NCBI GenBank assembly: GCA_018622675.1
Contig: CP076020.1
Coordinates: 1,240,001 to 1,304,000, forward strand
Direction of reading: 5' to 3'
Source: Mycoplasmatota bacterium
Lineage (GTDB): Bacteria; Bacillota_I; Bacilli_A; Izemoplasmatales; Hujiaoplasmataceae
DNA: 64,000 nt
The notes under the pieces: generated by a model
Database searches by the model: none
Seen by the model: only the letters and a program-made list of their open reading frames with translations
Told to the model about the DNA's origin: nothing
Part shown: piece by piece, positions 27,199 through 36,826 of the stretch
Position numbering within the stretch: the stretch's first letter is position 1
Layout of the letters: every line of letters starts with the position of its first letter
Translations under genes and position numbers: made by a program

Positions 27199-27222
27199 AA
27201 AAAGAGCCGATTAAGGCTCTTT
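27199..27222 (-). terminator. Terminator of the catabolic operon
   Basis: Stem AAAGAGCC/GGCTCTTT with a TTAAT-type loop, followed on the minus strand by six T. It ends the long operon running from 38764. Confidence 0.85.
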
Positions 27223-27233
27223 AAATATCTAAA

Positions 27234-28115
27234 TTATTGTATAAAATCTAATAAAACTTTAACTAATTGATCAGGTTTATCTACCATAGGAGAATGACCG
27301 CATTGATCAAATTTAACATAAGTAGAATTTTTTATACCCTTTACATTCGTTTGAATCATTGATTCAGGAACCATTACATCATGGCTTCCCCAAATATGTA
27401 AAGTTTCTGCTTCTATTTGTTCAATTGTGTCAGAACCTTTAGCATATAGAGTTGGTTCTTTACCCATATTTAAACTAGCTAATGCAAAATCAACATCAAC
27501 CAAATTTCTTTGTTTTAAAGTTTCTTCCGCAAATAAATCAAAATCTTTGTCATTTGGTTTATTGACATTATATATAGTCATATTATAAATGGTTTTAATT
27601 AGATCTTTATTTTTTGTTTGATAAGCATTTAACAATGGTAAAACTTGTACTGGATCTTTAGCTAGTTCTTCTTTAGTGTCATAAACTTCTCCAACAATCA
27701 TTTGATTGTTTTTATCTTTTTTAAAGACAGGATAACCTTTATAAGACGCAGAATTAAGCAAGATCAGTTTTTCTAGCTTTTCAGGATATTTTGCTGCAAA
27801 TTCCATGACAACCCCTCCGCCTAAAGACCAACCTAAAACATCAGCTTTATCAATGTCAAGTTTCTCCATGAATAAATAAATATCATCCGCTAGTTCTTGT
27901 AGTGATTCAATAGGTTGATGATAAGTTGAATCCCCAAACCCTCTTAAATCAATCGCAAAAACATGAATGTCTTCAGGTAATCTCTCTAATAAAGGTTTGA
28001 AGTAAAGTGATGAAGCTGTATTTCCATGTACCAAAATAAGATTCTTATTTCCTTTGCCTTGTTCAAGATAAGCATATGTTTCCTTATTAACTAATTCTAC
28101 ATTTTTCTTTTCCAT
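27234..28115 (-). CDS. Alpha/beta hydrolase
   Basis: 293 residues with the full alpha/beta-hydrolase set: oxyanion loop LVHGNTASS, nucleophile Ser in LGWSLGGGVVME, acid Asp in HIWGSHDVMVPE and His in QCGHSPMVDKP. No signal peptide, so intracellular. It is the last gene of the thiolase/Liv operon and a neighbour of another hydrolase. The likely substrate is an ester or thioester related to the compound imported by the Liv transporter; C-C hydrolases of ring-cleavage pathways have the same fold. Substrate not readable. Confidence 0.85.
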   Translation of the reverse strand: MEKKNVELVNKETYAYLEQGKGNKNLILVHGNTASSLYFKPLLERLPEDIHVFAIDLRGFGDSTYHQPIESLQELADDIYLFMEKLDIDKADVLGWSLGGGVVMEFAAKYPEKLEKLILLNSASYKGYPVFKKDKNNQMIVGEVYDTKEELAKDPVQVLPLLNAYQTKNKDLIKTIYNMTIYNVNKPNDKDFDLFAEETLKQRNLVDVDFALASLNMGKEPTLYAKGSDTIEQIEAETLHIWGSHDVMVPESMIQTNVKGIKNSTYVKFDQCGHSPMVDKPDQLVKVLLDFIQ

Positions 28116-28127
28116 AATAATTCACTC

Positions 28128-28952
28128 CTATATATCAAATTGATTTGTTTTCACTAAACAAAAACCTGTAATTAAACTCGCAAATAATAAAGGATTCTCA
28201 TACATAGATGCATGACCGATACCAGGCAAGGTAATCCAATGAGCGTTTTTAATATGCTTTGCAAGATATTCTTGATCTTTTCTAGGTGTTAAAAAATCTT
28301 CTTCTGCAGTGATAATCATTGTATCTAAGGCTAAAGATTCAAGTTTCTTTCTCACATCAAAACTTTCAGCACTTAAGGTCAATCTTTCCATAGAATCTAA
28401 AAATTTAGGGTCTGAAAAAATTGGAGTTAAGACCTTTTCTCTATTTTTCATCCATTCAATCTTATCTTCATAATAACTTGGTGAATAGATGATTGGTATC
28501 GTTGTTTTATAATACAATGAACCATCTCTTGTCTGTCCAGCTTTAATCCAACTTCTACCAATATCCTTTAATAAAGGATTAGTATAAGCATTTGAATTAA
28601 ATAGAATAAGTCTATTTATTCTAGATTCGTATTGTGTTGCAAAAGCTAAAGCTACTGCTCCACCATAAGAAATACCAACTAAATTTATTTTATCAATACT
28701 TAAATGATCAAGCAAGGCTATTAACAATTCTACTTGAAGAGATTGTTTAAAATTATCTTCCATCTTATCTGTCTGACCTTGGTCTAAAAAATCAACACGT
28801 AAAACTTGGAAATGTTCTAACCAGGTTTTCATAAATGGATCCCATGATTTTGTACTCATCATAATACCGTTTAGAATCAAAAGTTTTGGTTTAGAACTAT
28901 CTCCCTCAAGAAGATAAAAGATATCTTTATCTTTAAACTTAAAACTACTCAT
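28128..28952 (-). CDS. Alpha/beta hydrolase
   Basis: 274 residues; nucleophile Ser in LVGISYGGAVALAFA, acid Asp in ITAEEDFLTPRK, and His in PGIGHASMYENP. The N-terminal region (LLILNGIMMSTKSWDPF) supplies the oxyanion loop. It overlaps the preceding CoA-transferase gene by 8 bp and is 12 bp from the next hydrolase, so the three are co-translated. It is a distinct sequence from its neighbour, not a recent duplicate. Substrate unknown. Confidence 0.83.
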   Translation of the reverse strand: MSSFKFKDKDIFYLLEGDSSKPKLLILNGIMMSTKSWDPFMKTWLEHFQVLRVDFLDQGQTDKMEDNFKQSLQVELLIALLDHLSIDKINLVGISYGGAVALAFATQYESRINRLILFNSNAYTNPLLKDIGRSWIKAGQTRDGSLYYKTTIPIIYSPSYYEDKIEWMKNREKVLTPIFSDPKFLDSMERLTLSAESFDVRKKLESLALDTMIITAEEDFLTPRKDQEYLAKHIKNAHWITLPGIGHASMYENPLLFASLITGFCLVKTNQFDI

Positions 28953-30258
28953 ACAAAAAACCTGCTTTGATTGCTTGTTTTCTTAATTCATCTCTAAATT
29001 TAGGATGAGCAATTTCAATTAAAGCCTCTGCACGTTCTCTAATATTTTTTCCTCTCAATCTTGCAATTCCATATTCAGTAACCACATGGTCAACATCATT
29101 TCTTGATAATGAAACTGCAGCCCCAGGTTTTAAAGTTGGCACTATTTTTGAGATTTCTTCTAGTTCACCAGTGTCTCTATTCTTTATAGTTGCTGTTGAG
29201 TAAAGGGAAATAAAAGATCTTCCGTTTTTAGCATTTTGAGCACCGATGGCTGTATCAGCTTGTCCACCTGTACCTGAAACTTGCATTGTTCCCACAGATT
29301 CTGAACAACATTGTCCTGTTAAATCAACCTCTATAGTTGAGTTAATAGATACTTGATTATCATTTAAGCCCATAACAGCAGGGTCATTTACATAAGAACC
29401 AGGTAAAATCATGACTGAAGGATTATTATCTATATAGTCATATAAGGCTTTAGACCCCATAGCAAAACAACAAACATGTTTTCCCTTATGTAATGTTTTC
29501 TTTTTACCTGTAATGACACCAGCTTCAATTAAATCAATCATTCCAGATGTGAACATCTCTGTATGGATGCCTAAATCTTTTTTATCCATTAAAGACCTAG
29601 CAACAGCATTTGGGATTCCCCCTATACCTAATTGTAAGTTATCTCCATCATGAATATGATCTGCAATTAACTTACCAATTTTTAAGTCCTTTTCATTAGG
29701 TTCTACATTAGGTAAAGTTGGTACTTGATAATCAACTTCAACTAAATAGTCAACATCATTTATATGTACTTCCATATCTCCAAATGTTCTTGGAAAGTTT
29801 GGATTAATTTCAAAAACAACAATATCAGCAGCTTCGACCATATCTTTTTCATAAACATTTGATGTCGATAATGACATAAACCCATGTTTATCTGGTGGTG
29901 TTGCGGCTGTAATGAAAATGCTTGGTTTTTTATAATCTAAGCGTCTTTTTCCTGCCAAATGTAAATGGTTAGGAATAAAAGATATATTACCGTGTTTACT
30001 TGCTCTTCTTAATGTTTTTGTGAAAAACCAACTATCTACATAAAAAGAGTCTTTATATTCTCCGTTGGTAAAGAAATCAGCATCAGTAATTGGCAAGCAA
30101 TTGGTCACTGTGACATTTTTTACTCTATCGCCAATGGTGTGTAAGTCTTTCATAAAGACTTGTGGTTCGTTTGCGGCCATACCTACTACGATTTCTGAAT
30201 CAGATTGAACTAGGTCGTATATTTTATCTATTGTAACAGTTTTTGCGTGTTTCATCAT
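28945..30258 (-). CDS. Acetyl-CoA hydrolase/transferase family CoA-transferase
   Basis: 437 residues of the acetate/4-hydroxybutyrate/propionate CoA-transferase family. GIGGIPNAVARSL is the CoA-binding glycine motif; the catalytic Glu is in GQCCSESVGTMQVSGTGGQ; IVVGMAANEP begins the N-terminal domain. It would move CoA between acetyl-CoA (or another thioester) and a free acid. With the thiolase and SDR of the same operon it could activate an imported acid and return two-carbon units. Which acid is not visible. Confidence 0.88.
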   Translation of the reverse strand: MMKHAKTVTIDKIYDLVQSDSEIVVGMAANEPQVFMKDLHTIGDRVKNVTVTNCLPITDADFFTNGEYKDSFYVDSWFFTKTLRRASKHGNISFIPNHLHLAGKRRLDYKKPSIFITAATPPDKHGFMSLSTSNVYEKDMVEAADIVVFEINPNFPRTFGDMEVHINDVDYLVEVDYQVPTLPNVEPNEKDLKIGKLIADHIHDGDNLQLGIGGIPNAVARSLMDKKDLGIHTEMFTSGMIDLIEAGVITGKKKTLHKGKHVCCFAMGSKALYDYIDNNPSVMILPGSYVNDPAVMGLNDNQVSINSTIEVDLTGQCCSESVGTMQVSGTGGQADTAIGAQNAKNGRSFISLYSTATIKNRDTGELEEISKIVPTLKPGAAVSLSRNDVDHVVTEYGIARLRGKNIRERAEALIEIAHPKFRDELRKQAIKAGFLYE

Positions 30259-30279
30259 ATACCTCGCTTCTTATTATGA

Positions 30280-30317
30280 TAGGTTGAAGGGAGAGAAAAA
30301 CTCTCCCTTTTACCTAT
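30280..30317 (-). terminator. Hairpin between the binding-protein and CoA-transferase genes
   Basis: AGGGAGAG/CTCTCCCT stem extended by outer AGGT/ACCT pairs. There is no U-tract, so this is more likely an mRNA-stabilising hairpin for the upstream binding-protein message than a full terminator. Confidence 0.5.
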
Positions 30318-30342
30318 AAATTTTAACTTCTTATTATTAAAA

Positions 30343-31683
30343 CTACTCGTTAATTTCTTCTAATGCTTCAATTTCAGCGACTTTAACGAAAGCTTGACTT
30401 GCAGGTGTATCACCATCTTCAGGAGTATAAACTAATTTTGATAAAGCCATTGAGTCAATTCCCCAACGTTTTCCATCAGTATAGTCAATCATACCACCCA
30501 TAGGTACATCAATTGGAGCTTCTTCCATAGCTGCAATAAAGTTTGCCCAAGTAATTTCATCACCACTTTGTTCTAGTCTTTCCCAACCAGCAACAAATAC
30601 TTTAGCTGCAACATAACCAGCCATAGCAAATGCATTTGCAGTATAGTTATCGTCTGCGCCAAGTTCACCATATCCAGCAGCTGTCATTACAGTAACAAAA
30701 TCCCAATATTCTTGTGAGAATCCTGCAGTTCCTTCAGGATCAACGATATCAATCCATGCAGAACCATAGATATCAAATCCATATTCTTGTAATGTAATTG
30801 AGCCAGCATTTGTGTTTACATATGAAGTAATAACAGGCACTTCATTTCCAACATCATCCAAAGCAACTAATGCATTATTAAATGGCGCTTGGTTTCCTGC
30901 AACAATAATTGCATCAGGATTTTCTCTTAATAAAGTATTCACTGTTGATTCAATGGTTGAATCTTCAAATGAATAAACAACTACATTGTCTTCACGACCT
31001 TGGTTTCTTGCTTCTTCAATGATACCAGCTGCAATTGATTTTCCAGCATCATCATTAGTATAAAGAACACCAATTGTAGCGTCTTCAGCAAGTACTTCAT
31101 CATTGTTATCACCAAATAATGGTTCGTTTATTGCTCTAGCAAAAGCAATTCTACCATCCGTTTTATAAATTGGTTGAACAGCAAAGATTGGGTTTCCTGG
31201 AGTGTCTCCAAAGTATAAGTTGTTAATACCTGTTGCTGCATAAACCATAGGAACATGTTCTTCTAATAAGTATGGTAATGTAGCACCTACTGTACCAGTT
31301 CCAACATGACCAACAATTGCGAAGACTTCGTCTTCTTCAACTAATTTTTTAGTATTAGTTTGTCCTACAGCAGGATCAGTTTGATCATCATAGGTAACAT
31401 AAAGAATTTCTCTAGCACCCTCTGCTCTATTTGCGTTATAATTAGCAAATACTGCTTCTATAGCTGCACTAAACGGTACACCTACTATACCAAATGCACC
31501 AGTTTTTGATGCAGTGTTACCTACTGTAACAGTCGTATCAGTAATACCTTGTACAAGACCAGCAGGTACTTCGGGAACATCATATTCCTCAACATCTAAC
31601 TCAGGTAAGTTTGATCCTGAATCACATGCTACTATAGTCAAAGATGTGACTAGCATTAATACAAATAATAAAATTTTCTTCAT
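30343..31683 (-). CDS. Liv-type ABC transporter substrate-binding lipoprotein
   Basis: 446 residues, a type 1 periplasmic-binding-fold lipoprotein: signal LVTSLTIVAC with Cys20, then ITDTTVTVGNTASKTGAFGIVG, VGQTNTKKLVEEDEVFAIVGHVGTG, and FEDSTIESTVNTLLRENPDAIIVAG, all standard for LivJ-like receptors. It serves the LivHMGF proteins encoded just upstream in the operon. Ligand is unknown: such receptors bind branched-chain amino acids but also aromatic acids, amides and other carboxylates, and the neighbouring CoA enzymes favour an organic acid. Confidence 0.9.
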   Translation of the reverse strand: MKKILLFVLMLVTSLTIVACDSGSNLPELDVEEYDVPEVPAGLVQGITDTTVTVGNTASKTGAFGIVGVPFSAAIEAVFANYNANRAEGAREILYVTYDDQTDPAVGQTNTKKLVEEDEVFAIVGHVGTGTVGATLPYLLEEHVPMVYAATGINNLYFGDTPGNPIFAVQPIYKTDGRIAFARAINEPLFGDNNDEVLAEDATIGVLYTNDDAGKSIAAGIIEEARNQGREDNVVVYSFEDSTIESTVNTLLRENPDAIIVAGNQAPFNNALVALDDVGNEVPVITSYVNTNAGSITLQEYGFDIYGSAWIDIVDPEGTAGFSQEYWDFVTVMTAAGYGELGADDNYTANAFAMAGYVAAKVFVAGWERLEQSGDEITWANFIAAMEEAPIDVPMGGMIDYTDGKRWGIDSMALSKLVYTPEDGDTPASQAFVKVAEIEALEEINE

Positions 31684-31733
31684 TTTTCTCTCCTTTTTTT
31701 TTATATAATAAACCTATTGGTTATTATCAAATT

Positions 31734-32477
31734 TTATTCGCCTAAATAGGCTTTCATTAATTGTTCGTCTTTTATTAAATCTTTAGCTTTTCCCTCAAAC
31801 TTAACTTTACCTAATTCAAGAACATAAGCGTAATCAGCAATCTTTAAAGTTTGATAAGCATTTTGTTCTACTATAAGGATTGTTTTTCCTTCTTTTTTAA
31901 TTTGTTTTAGTATCTCAAAAATATCTTTAACAATAAGAGGTGCTAATCCCAAAGACGGTTCATCTAGTAATAATAATTCTGGATCTCCCATTAATGCTCT
32001 ACCAATGGCTAACATTTGTTGTTCTCCACCAGAAAGCGTGGAAGCTTGTTGTTTTCTTCTCTCTTTCAAGATTGGAAAATAGTTAAACACTTTAGTTAAT
32101 AAATCATTTGTTCTTTGTTTTTTACTGATGGTTTGCCCATCAATTTTTAATGATTTTAAACTATAAGCCCCTACTAATAAATTTTCTTCAACTGTCAAAC
32201 CAGCTAATATCATTCTACCTTCTGGTGATTGCATCACATTTTTCTCTGCAATTTTATATGGTTCGCTATTAGTAATTTCTTCACCATCAAGTAATATTTT
32301 TCCGGATGCAACCTTAACTGCACCTGAAACAGATTTAATCAAGGTTGTTTTACCGGCACCATTAGCACCTAATATAGCAACAATACTTCCTGTTTCGACA
32401 GTCATCGATACATCCTTCAATGCCTTTACTATGCCGTAATCAACGACTAAGTTTTTGAGTTCTAATGTTAAAGGCAT
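31734..32477 (-). CDS. livF: Liv-type ABC transporter ATPase (LivF-like)
   Basis: About 247 residues from the ATG at 32477, chosen because GGAGGTGAG lies just before it; a longer frame would overlap livG. Walker A GANGAGKTTL, signature LSGGEQQMLAIGRAL, Walker B LLLLDEPSLGLAP, and the H-loop replaced by the LivF-type IVEQNAYQTLKIADYAYVLE. It is the second ATPase of the importer and follows livG with one base between. Confidence 0.95.
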   Translation of the reverse strand: MPLTLELKNLVVDYGIVKALKDVSMTVETGSIVAILGANGAGKTTLIKSVSGAVKVASGKILLDGEEITNSEPYKIAEKNVMQSPEGRMILAGLTVEENLLVGAYSLKSLKIDGQTISKKQRTNDLLTKVFNYFPILKERRKQQASTLSGGEQQMLAIGRALMGDPELLLLDEPSLGLAPLIVKDIFEILKQIKKEGKTILIVEQNAYQTLKIADYAYVLELGKVKFEGKAKDLIKDEQLMKAYLGE

Positions 32478-32478
32478 C

Positions 32479-33792
32479 CTACTCACCTCCCAAGTATGCT
32501 TCTTGCACTTTAGGGTGTTTTTGTATTTCAGAAGGTGATCCAATAGCAATTTTTTTACCAAAAGATATTGCACATATGGTATCACAAACTTCCATTACTA
32601 ATCCCATATCATGTTCAACTAAGAATATGGTCAGATTGAATTCATCTCTTAGTGATTTAATCAATTGAGCAAGTTCTTTTGTTTCAGCATCATTTAATCC
32701 AGCAGCAGGTTCATCTAAAATGATTAAATTAGGTTTTGTCATCAATGTACGAGCAAATTCTATTTTTTTCAGTACACCATAAGGTAAACCATAAGGCAAT
32801 GCATCTTTATATGCAAGTATATCAAGTTTTTTAAGAACCTCTAATGCTCTTGTTTTAAGAACTTTTTCTTCATATCTTATTTTTGGTAAATGAAGCAATT
32901 GAGAAAAGAAGCCTGCACTATATAGTGAATGTGCTCCTACAAGTAAATTATCTAAAACAGATAATTCCCAGACCAATTCTACATTTTGGAAAGTTCTAAC
33001 AATACCTAGATTTATAATATCATGTACTTTAAAATCTAACAAAGAATTGGTTTCGTTATTACTATCGTTATAGTAAATATCCCCGCCATTAGGCTTGTAG
33101 AATTGTGTAATACAATTAAAAACTGTTGTTTTTCCTGCACCATTAGGTCCAATTAATCCAAATATTTCACCTTTTTTAACATCAAAACTTAAATCATCTA
33201 CTGCTTTTAATCCGCCAAATTTCATTGTTAAATGCGATAATGATAGGTGAATATCTGTGTTTTCTTCTGTGTTTTTTCTAGATTCTATAATATTTATTTT
33301 TCTAAGATTATTTTTTAATTCTTCTTCTTTTTCTTGGATTAGTTCATCTGCTTGATTAAGATCTTTGTTGGTTTTTTTAGCTTCACTAATCACTTTCTCT
33401 AAATGAGTATTTTTTTCTTTTAAAGCTAACAAATCATTTTCAATTTTTGAGATCAATGCATTTTGTAAATTGTCTCTTTTCGCTTTCATCTTAATGATTT
33501 TATTTTCAATGTCAGCACTTTTTGTTATAATATTTTGTTTTGCTTCAGTAAGTTCTTTTTCAATTCTTATTTCAATCTCTTGGCGTTTGGTTTGAACTTC
33601 TGCTTCACTTAGTTCTTTGCTTTCAGTTTTTGAAATCAAACGTTCTTTCTTTTGTTCAAGTTGGTGGTTTTTAAAAGTCATTTCATTTTCATTAAAGACT
33701 TTCTTCTTATTTAGTTTTAATAACTTTTTAGTGTAATAAATGCGAAGAAATTGATTGAGTAAATGTTTCATTTTTTCAAATAAAGGTTTCAT
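32479..33792 (-). CDS. livG: LivG-like ABC ATPase with an N-terminal coiled-coil extension
   Basis: 437 residues. The ABC domain starts near 181 (LSHLTMKFGGLKAVDDLSF), with Walker A GPNGAGKT at 215-222, Walker B LIILDEPAAGLND and H-loop LVEHDMGLVMEVC, as in LivG. The first ~180 residues are an extra basic segment followed by a long Glu/Lys/Ile coiled coil, absent from typical LivG (about 255 residues). The start overlaps livM by 4 bp, confirming one gene. The extension may mediate oligomerisation or tether the ATPase; its role is unknown. Confidence 0.9.
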   Translation of the reverse strand: MKPLFEKMKHLLNQFLRIYYTKKLLKLNKKKVFNENEMTFKNHQLEQKKERLISKTESKELSEAEVQTKRQEIEIRIEKELTEAKQNIITKSADIENKIIKMKAKRDNLQNALISKIENDLLALKEKNTHLEKVISEAKKTNKDLNQADELIQEKEEELKNNLRKINIIESRKNTEENTDIHLSLSHLTMKFGGLKAVDDLSFDVKKGEIFGLIGPNGAGKTTVFNCITQFYKPNGGDIYYNDSNNETNSLLDFKVHDIINLGIVRTFQNVELVWELSVLDNLLVGAHSLYSAGFFSQLLHLPKIRYEEKVLKTRALEVLKKLDILAYKDALPYGLPYGVLKKIEFARTLMTKPNLIILDEPAAGLNDAETKELAQLIKSLRDEFNLTIFLVEHDMGLVMEVCDTICAISFGKKIAIGSPSEIQKHPKVQEAYLGGE

Positions 33793-34820
33793 GATTTTCT
33801 TTCTCCTTTACTCTTTTTAGCAAGTTTATTTTTCAATTTAAAAGTCATTTTTTTGAAAAGACCGATTAATCCACTTGGATAATACATAACAACTACTATG
33901 ATTAATACCCCACTAATAACAAATGAAAAATTAGCGAAGGCTCCTTGTGATAAAAATGGAATTTGTTGAAAGACCATTAAATCTAAACCAAAGATGATAA
34001 ATGTACCAATAAATACACCCCATATTGATTTTGATCCTCCAACGACAACTGCTGCTAAAATATTTAAGGAAACAGCTAGTCCCCAAGTTGATCCCATTGA
34101 GAACTTAATATAAGCCATATAGAACATACCACCAATCACAGCGTAAACTGTCGAAACCATGAAGGCTATTAATCTATATTTAATGACCGATATCCCCATA
34201 GCTCTCGCTGCAGAATCACTATTTTTAGCTGCTAATAAAGCTCTACCTGTTGGACTATTAATTAAGTTATAAGTTAGAATCATTGCTATTACAACAGCAA
34301 TAATAATGATAAAAAATGTCTGATTTGTTGACAGTGACTGTCCAAGTAATCTAAAAGAACTAAAAGTTGTTCCTGAAACTCCACCTGTAAATTTATCGAA
34401 GTTTTTAAATAATTCAATCATAATTTCCGATAAACCTAAGGTAACAATTGCCAAATACATACCTTCAATTCTTAGTGAAACAAATCCAAATATAACCCCA
34501 ACCATAAGTGCAACTATAACACCTATTAATATGGCTAAAGCGAAAGGCATATTTAATAAATCCATCACGGTATATATAGCAAATGTTCCAATAGCTATAA
34601 ACGATGACGTCCCAAGAGAAGCCAAGCCCCCATAACCAATCAACAAAGCAAAACCAAGAGCAACAATAAAGTATATTAAAGTCTTAGCTGCAGAATCAAC
34701 AAATGAAACTGGTAAAAAATTATTAAATATCGGAATTAGCGATAAAGCTAATCCAAATAAAACAAATCCAAAAAATGGATGCTTTGATATTCTTTTAAAG
34801 TGTAGTTTAAATTTTTCCAT
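33789..34820 (-). CDS. livM: Liv-type ABC permease (LivM-like)
   Basis: 343 residues, about eight to nine membrane helices. Family marks are LLIGYGGLASLGTSSFIAIGTF and SLRIEGMYLAIVTLGLSEI near the middle, and the coupling segment GRALLAAKNSDSAARAMGIS. A basic cytoplasmic tail ends the protein. It partners LivH; 3 bp from its stop. Confidence 0.93.
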   Translation of the reverse strand: MEKFKLHFKRISKHPFFGFVLFGLALSLIPIFNNFLPVSFVDSAAKTLIYFIVALGFALLIGYGGLASLGTSSFIAIGTFAIYTVMDLLNMPFALAILIGVIVALMVGVIFGFVSLRIEGMYLAIVTLGLSEIMIELFKNFDKFTGGVSGTTFSSFRLLGQSLSTNQTFFIIIIAVVIAMILTYNLINSPTGRALLAAKNSDSAARAMGISVIKYRLIAFMVSTVYAVIGGMFYMAYIKFSMGSTWGLAVSLNILAAVVVGGSKSIWGVFIGTFIIFGLDLMVFQQIPFLSQGAFANFSFVISGVLIIVVVMYYPSGLIGLFKKMTFKLKNKLAKKSKGERKS

Positions 34821-34823
34821 TGG

Positions 34824-35780
34824 CTACACCTTCTTCGCAATCTTTTTACCAAATAATCCCAGTGGTTTAATCAACACAATCAATAAGACAAATAAATAAA
34901 GAACTGTGTTTCCCCAAGGATTGAGGTAAGATGTAAATAAGTTTTTAAAAAACGTTAGTAATATTATACCAATAATTGGACCATGGAAGGTTGAAAAACC
35001 ACCTAATATTGCTGCAAAGAATGCTTGAACTTGAATCGCAACCATAAAGTAAACTGTTACATTACCAAAAGTTCCTTTATTGGAAGAAATTAATATAGCA
35101 GCTAAGGCACCTAATCCACCAGCTATTGCCCAACTCATTGCAGTAATAAACCTAGTATTAATTCCCATCATTGATGCAACATTTTCATTAGAAGCTGTTG
35201 CTCTAACACCAAGACCCCATCTTGTATACTTAAGCATAATAAATAGCGTTCCTATAATGATAAAGGAAATTAAAAATCCTAATACCATATGATATTTTAC
35301 AAAAATGCCAATGTCTCTTAATCCTTCAACGCCACTCAATAAAATCGTATCAATAAAAGTGCCTTCTAAGTTTGCGCCAATTCTTGGTAATGATCTGTCT
35401 GAAATACCAAAAAAGAATGGAATCAAACCTGTGATGATTAAGACTATACCCATGGTAACAATTTGTTTACCCACCGGTGTAATATATTTGGAATTTCTAA
35501 AAATAACAATGTCAACAAGCATGGAAATAATAAAACTGACTATAATACCAACACTTATTGCAATTAAGTATGTTAAAAACGTAGGGCTTGGAACGTTGCC
35601 TGTTATATCAGGAGAGGGCATTAAAATATAGGTTGTTATAAAAGCGGCAACTGTTCCAATCATCCCCTGCGCGAAGTTGGTTGTAAAAGATGTTCTAAAA
35701 ATCAATACAATGGCAAATGTTGCCAATGCAAGTGGTCCAGATTGAAGGATACTATTTATGATTAATTCAATAATATACAT
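34824..35780 (-). CDS. livH: Liv-type ABC permease (LivH-like)
   Basis: 318 residues, about eight helices. LivH marks are ARFTTNFAQGMIGT-like TSFTTNFAQGMIGTVAAF, and the coupling loop WGLGVRATASNENVASMMGI. It lies 3 bp before livM and follows the KAS III-like gene, so the importer and CoA enzymes share one transcript. Confidence 0.93.
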   Translation of the reverse strand: MYIIELIINSILQSGPLALATFAIVLIFRTSFTTNFAQGMIGTVAAFITTYILMPSPDITGNVPSPTFLTYLIAISVGIIVSFIISMLVDIVIFRNSKYITPVGKQIVTMGIVLIITGLIPFFFGISDRSLPRIGANLEGTFIDTILLSGVEGLRDIGIFVKYHMVLGFLISFIIIGTLFIMLKYTRWGLGVRATASNENVASMMGINTRFITAMSWAIAGGLGALAAILISSNKGTFGNVTVYFMVAIQVQAFFAAILGGFSTFHGPIIGIILLTFFKNLFTSYLNPWGNTVLYLFVLLIVLIKPLGLFGKKIAKKV

Positions 35781-35783
35781 AGT

Positions 35784-36803
35784 TTATCCCCATTTAATGA
35801 TGTTTGCTGCCCATGTGTAACCTATACCTGCGGCAATCATACAAACAACACTTCCTTTTTCAACTTTCTTCTCCTCAAGTGCTTTATGAAGAGATAAAAT
35901 CTGATCAACTTGACCAATATGTCCGTAGTCCTCTAAATATATAGTTTGATCTTCACTTAAACCAAGTTCATTTAACATATATTCATGACCAGATCTCTTA
36001 ATATGAAGAATTGCAAGATAATCAATATCTTTTCTCTCCATATTAGATTTATCTAATGCTTTATCAATGCATTCAAACCAGTTTGGCATTGATACTTCGT
36101 TTAATCTATTTTTCATTTTTACGGGATCCATCAATCTCAATGATTTTTTAGATTTTTCTAAGTTTTCATGGGTAATAGGATTAGCAATGCCACCTATTTC
36201 TACCCCCGCAGTTCTAGACAGAGAACCATCTGCAATAATATGTGAACCTAGAAGTAAATTCTTATCATAATTTTTCTTAAGGATGATGGCACCACCACCA
36301 GCACCTAAGTTATACATCATTGACATGTTTTTATCTGTGAAATCAACAAAATCACCATTCCTATAGCCACCTACGACCATAATCATATTGACATTTTCAT
36401 CAGCAATCAACATATCTTTTGCCATTTTCATTGCTGAAACAGTTGTACAGCAACGATTAGCAACATCAATACCCCATGCATTTTTTGCACCAATCTTATC
36501 TTGTATGTACAAAGATGAGGTTGTTAAAGGATATTCTTTCCATTCTTCACCAACACCGATGATAACATCAATATCTAATGGGTCTACTCCAGTATTTTTT
36601 AAAGCATTTTGTGCTGCTAAAACACCCATTTCTTGTGTACCATCATTTTTTCCTGGCATTGATTTTTTCTTGATTCCTAATTTTTCAATAACTGCTGATT
36701 CAGCCCAAACTCCATTTGTTTGATCTGAAATTTCTTTTGCACTCATCCATTGATTAGGAATATATATACCTGTACCTACGATTCCTACGTTAGGTTTTGT
36801 CAT
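35784..36803 (-). CDS. KAS III-like thiolase-superfamily enzyme (FabH/HMG-CoA synthase type)
   Basis: 339 residues. Start VGIVGTGIYIPNQWMSAKEIS is the KAS III pattern. The active Cys is in DVANRCCTTVSAMKMA, one His in DYGHIGQVDQILSL, and GAGIGYTWAANII-like AAGIGYTWAANIIKWG ends the protein. In place of the usual FabH Asn-His arrangement there is AILHIKRSGHEY. It would condense or transfer acyl groups from acyl-CoA; here it sits in a catabolic-looking operon, not with fab genes, so a CoA-ester role is more likely than fatty acid initiation. Exact reaction unknown. Confidence 0.8.
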   Translation of the reverse strand: MTKPNVGIVGTGIYIPNQWMSAKEISDQTNGVWAESAVIEKLGIKKKSMPGKNDGTQEMGVLAAQNALKNTGVDPLDIDVIIGVGEEWKEYPLTTSSLYIQDKIGAKNAWGIDVANRCCTTVSAMKMAKDMLIADENVNMIMVVGGYRNGDFVDFTDKNMSMMYNLGAGGGAIILKKNYDKNLLLGSHIIADGSLSRTAGVEIGGIANPITHENLEKSKKSLRLMDPVKMKNRLNEVSMPNWFECIDKALDKSNMERKDIDYLAILHIKRSGHEYMLNELGLSEDQTIYLEDYGHIGQVDQILSLHKALEEKKVEKGSVVCMIAAGIGYTWAANIIKWG

Positions 36804-36826
36804 AATATCACGTCTTTCTATTTAAA

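Noticed and set aside
30280-30317. True operon-ending terminator before the CoA-transferase gene
   Set aside because: No U-tract follows the stem on the minus strand, and a good terminator lies at 27199-27222, so the operon is treated as continuous.
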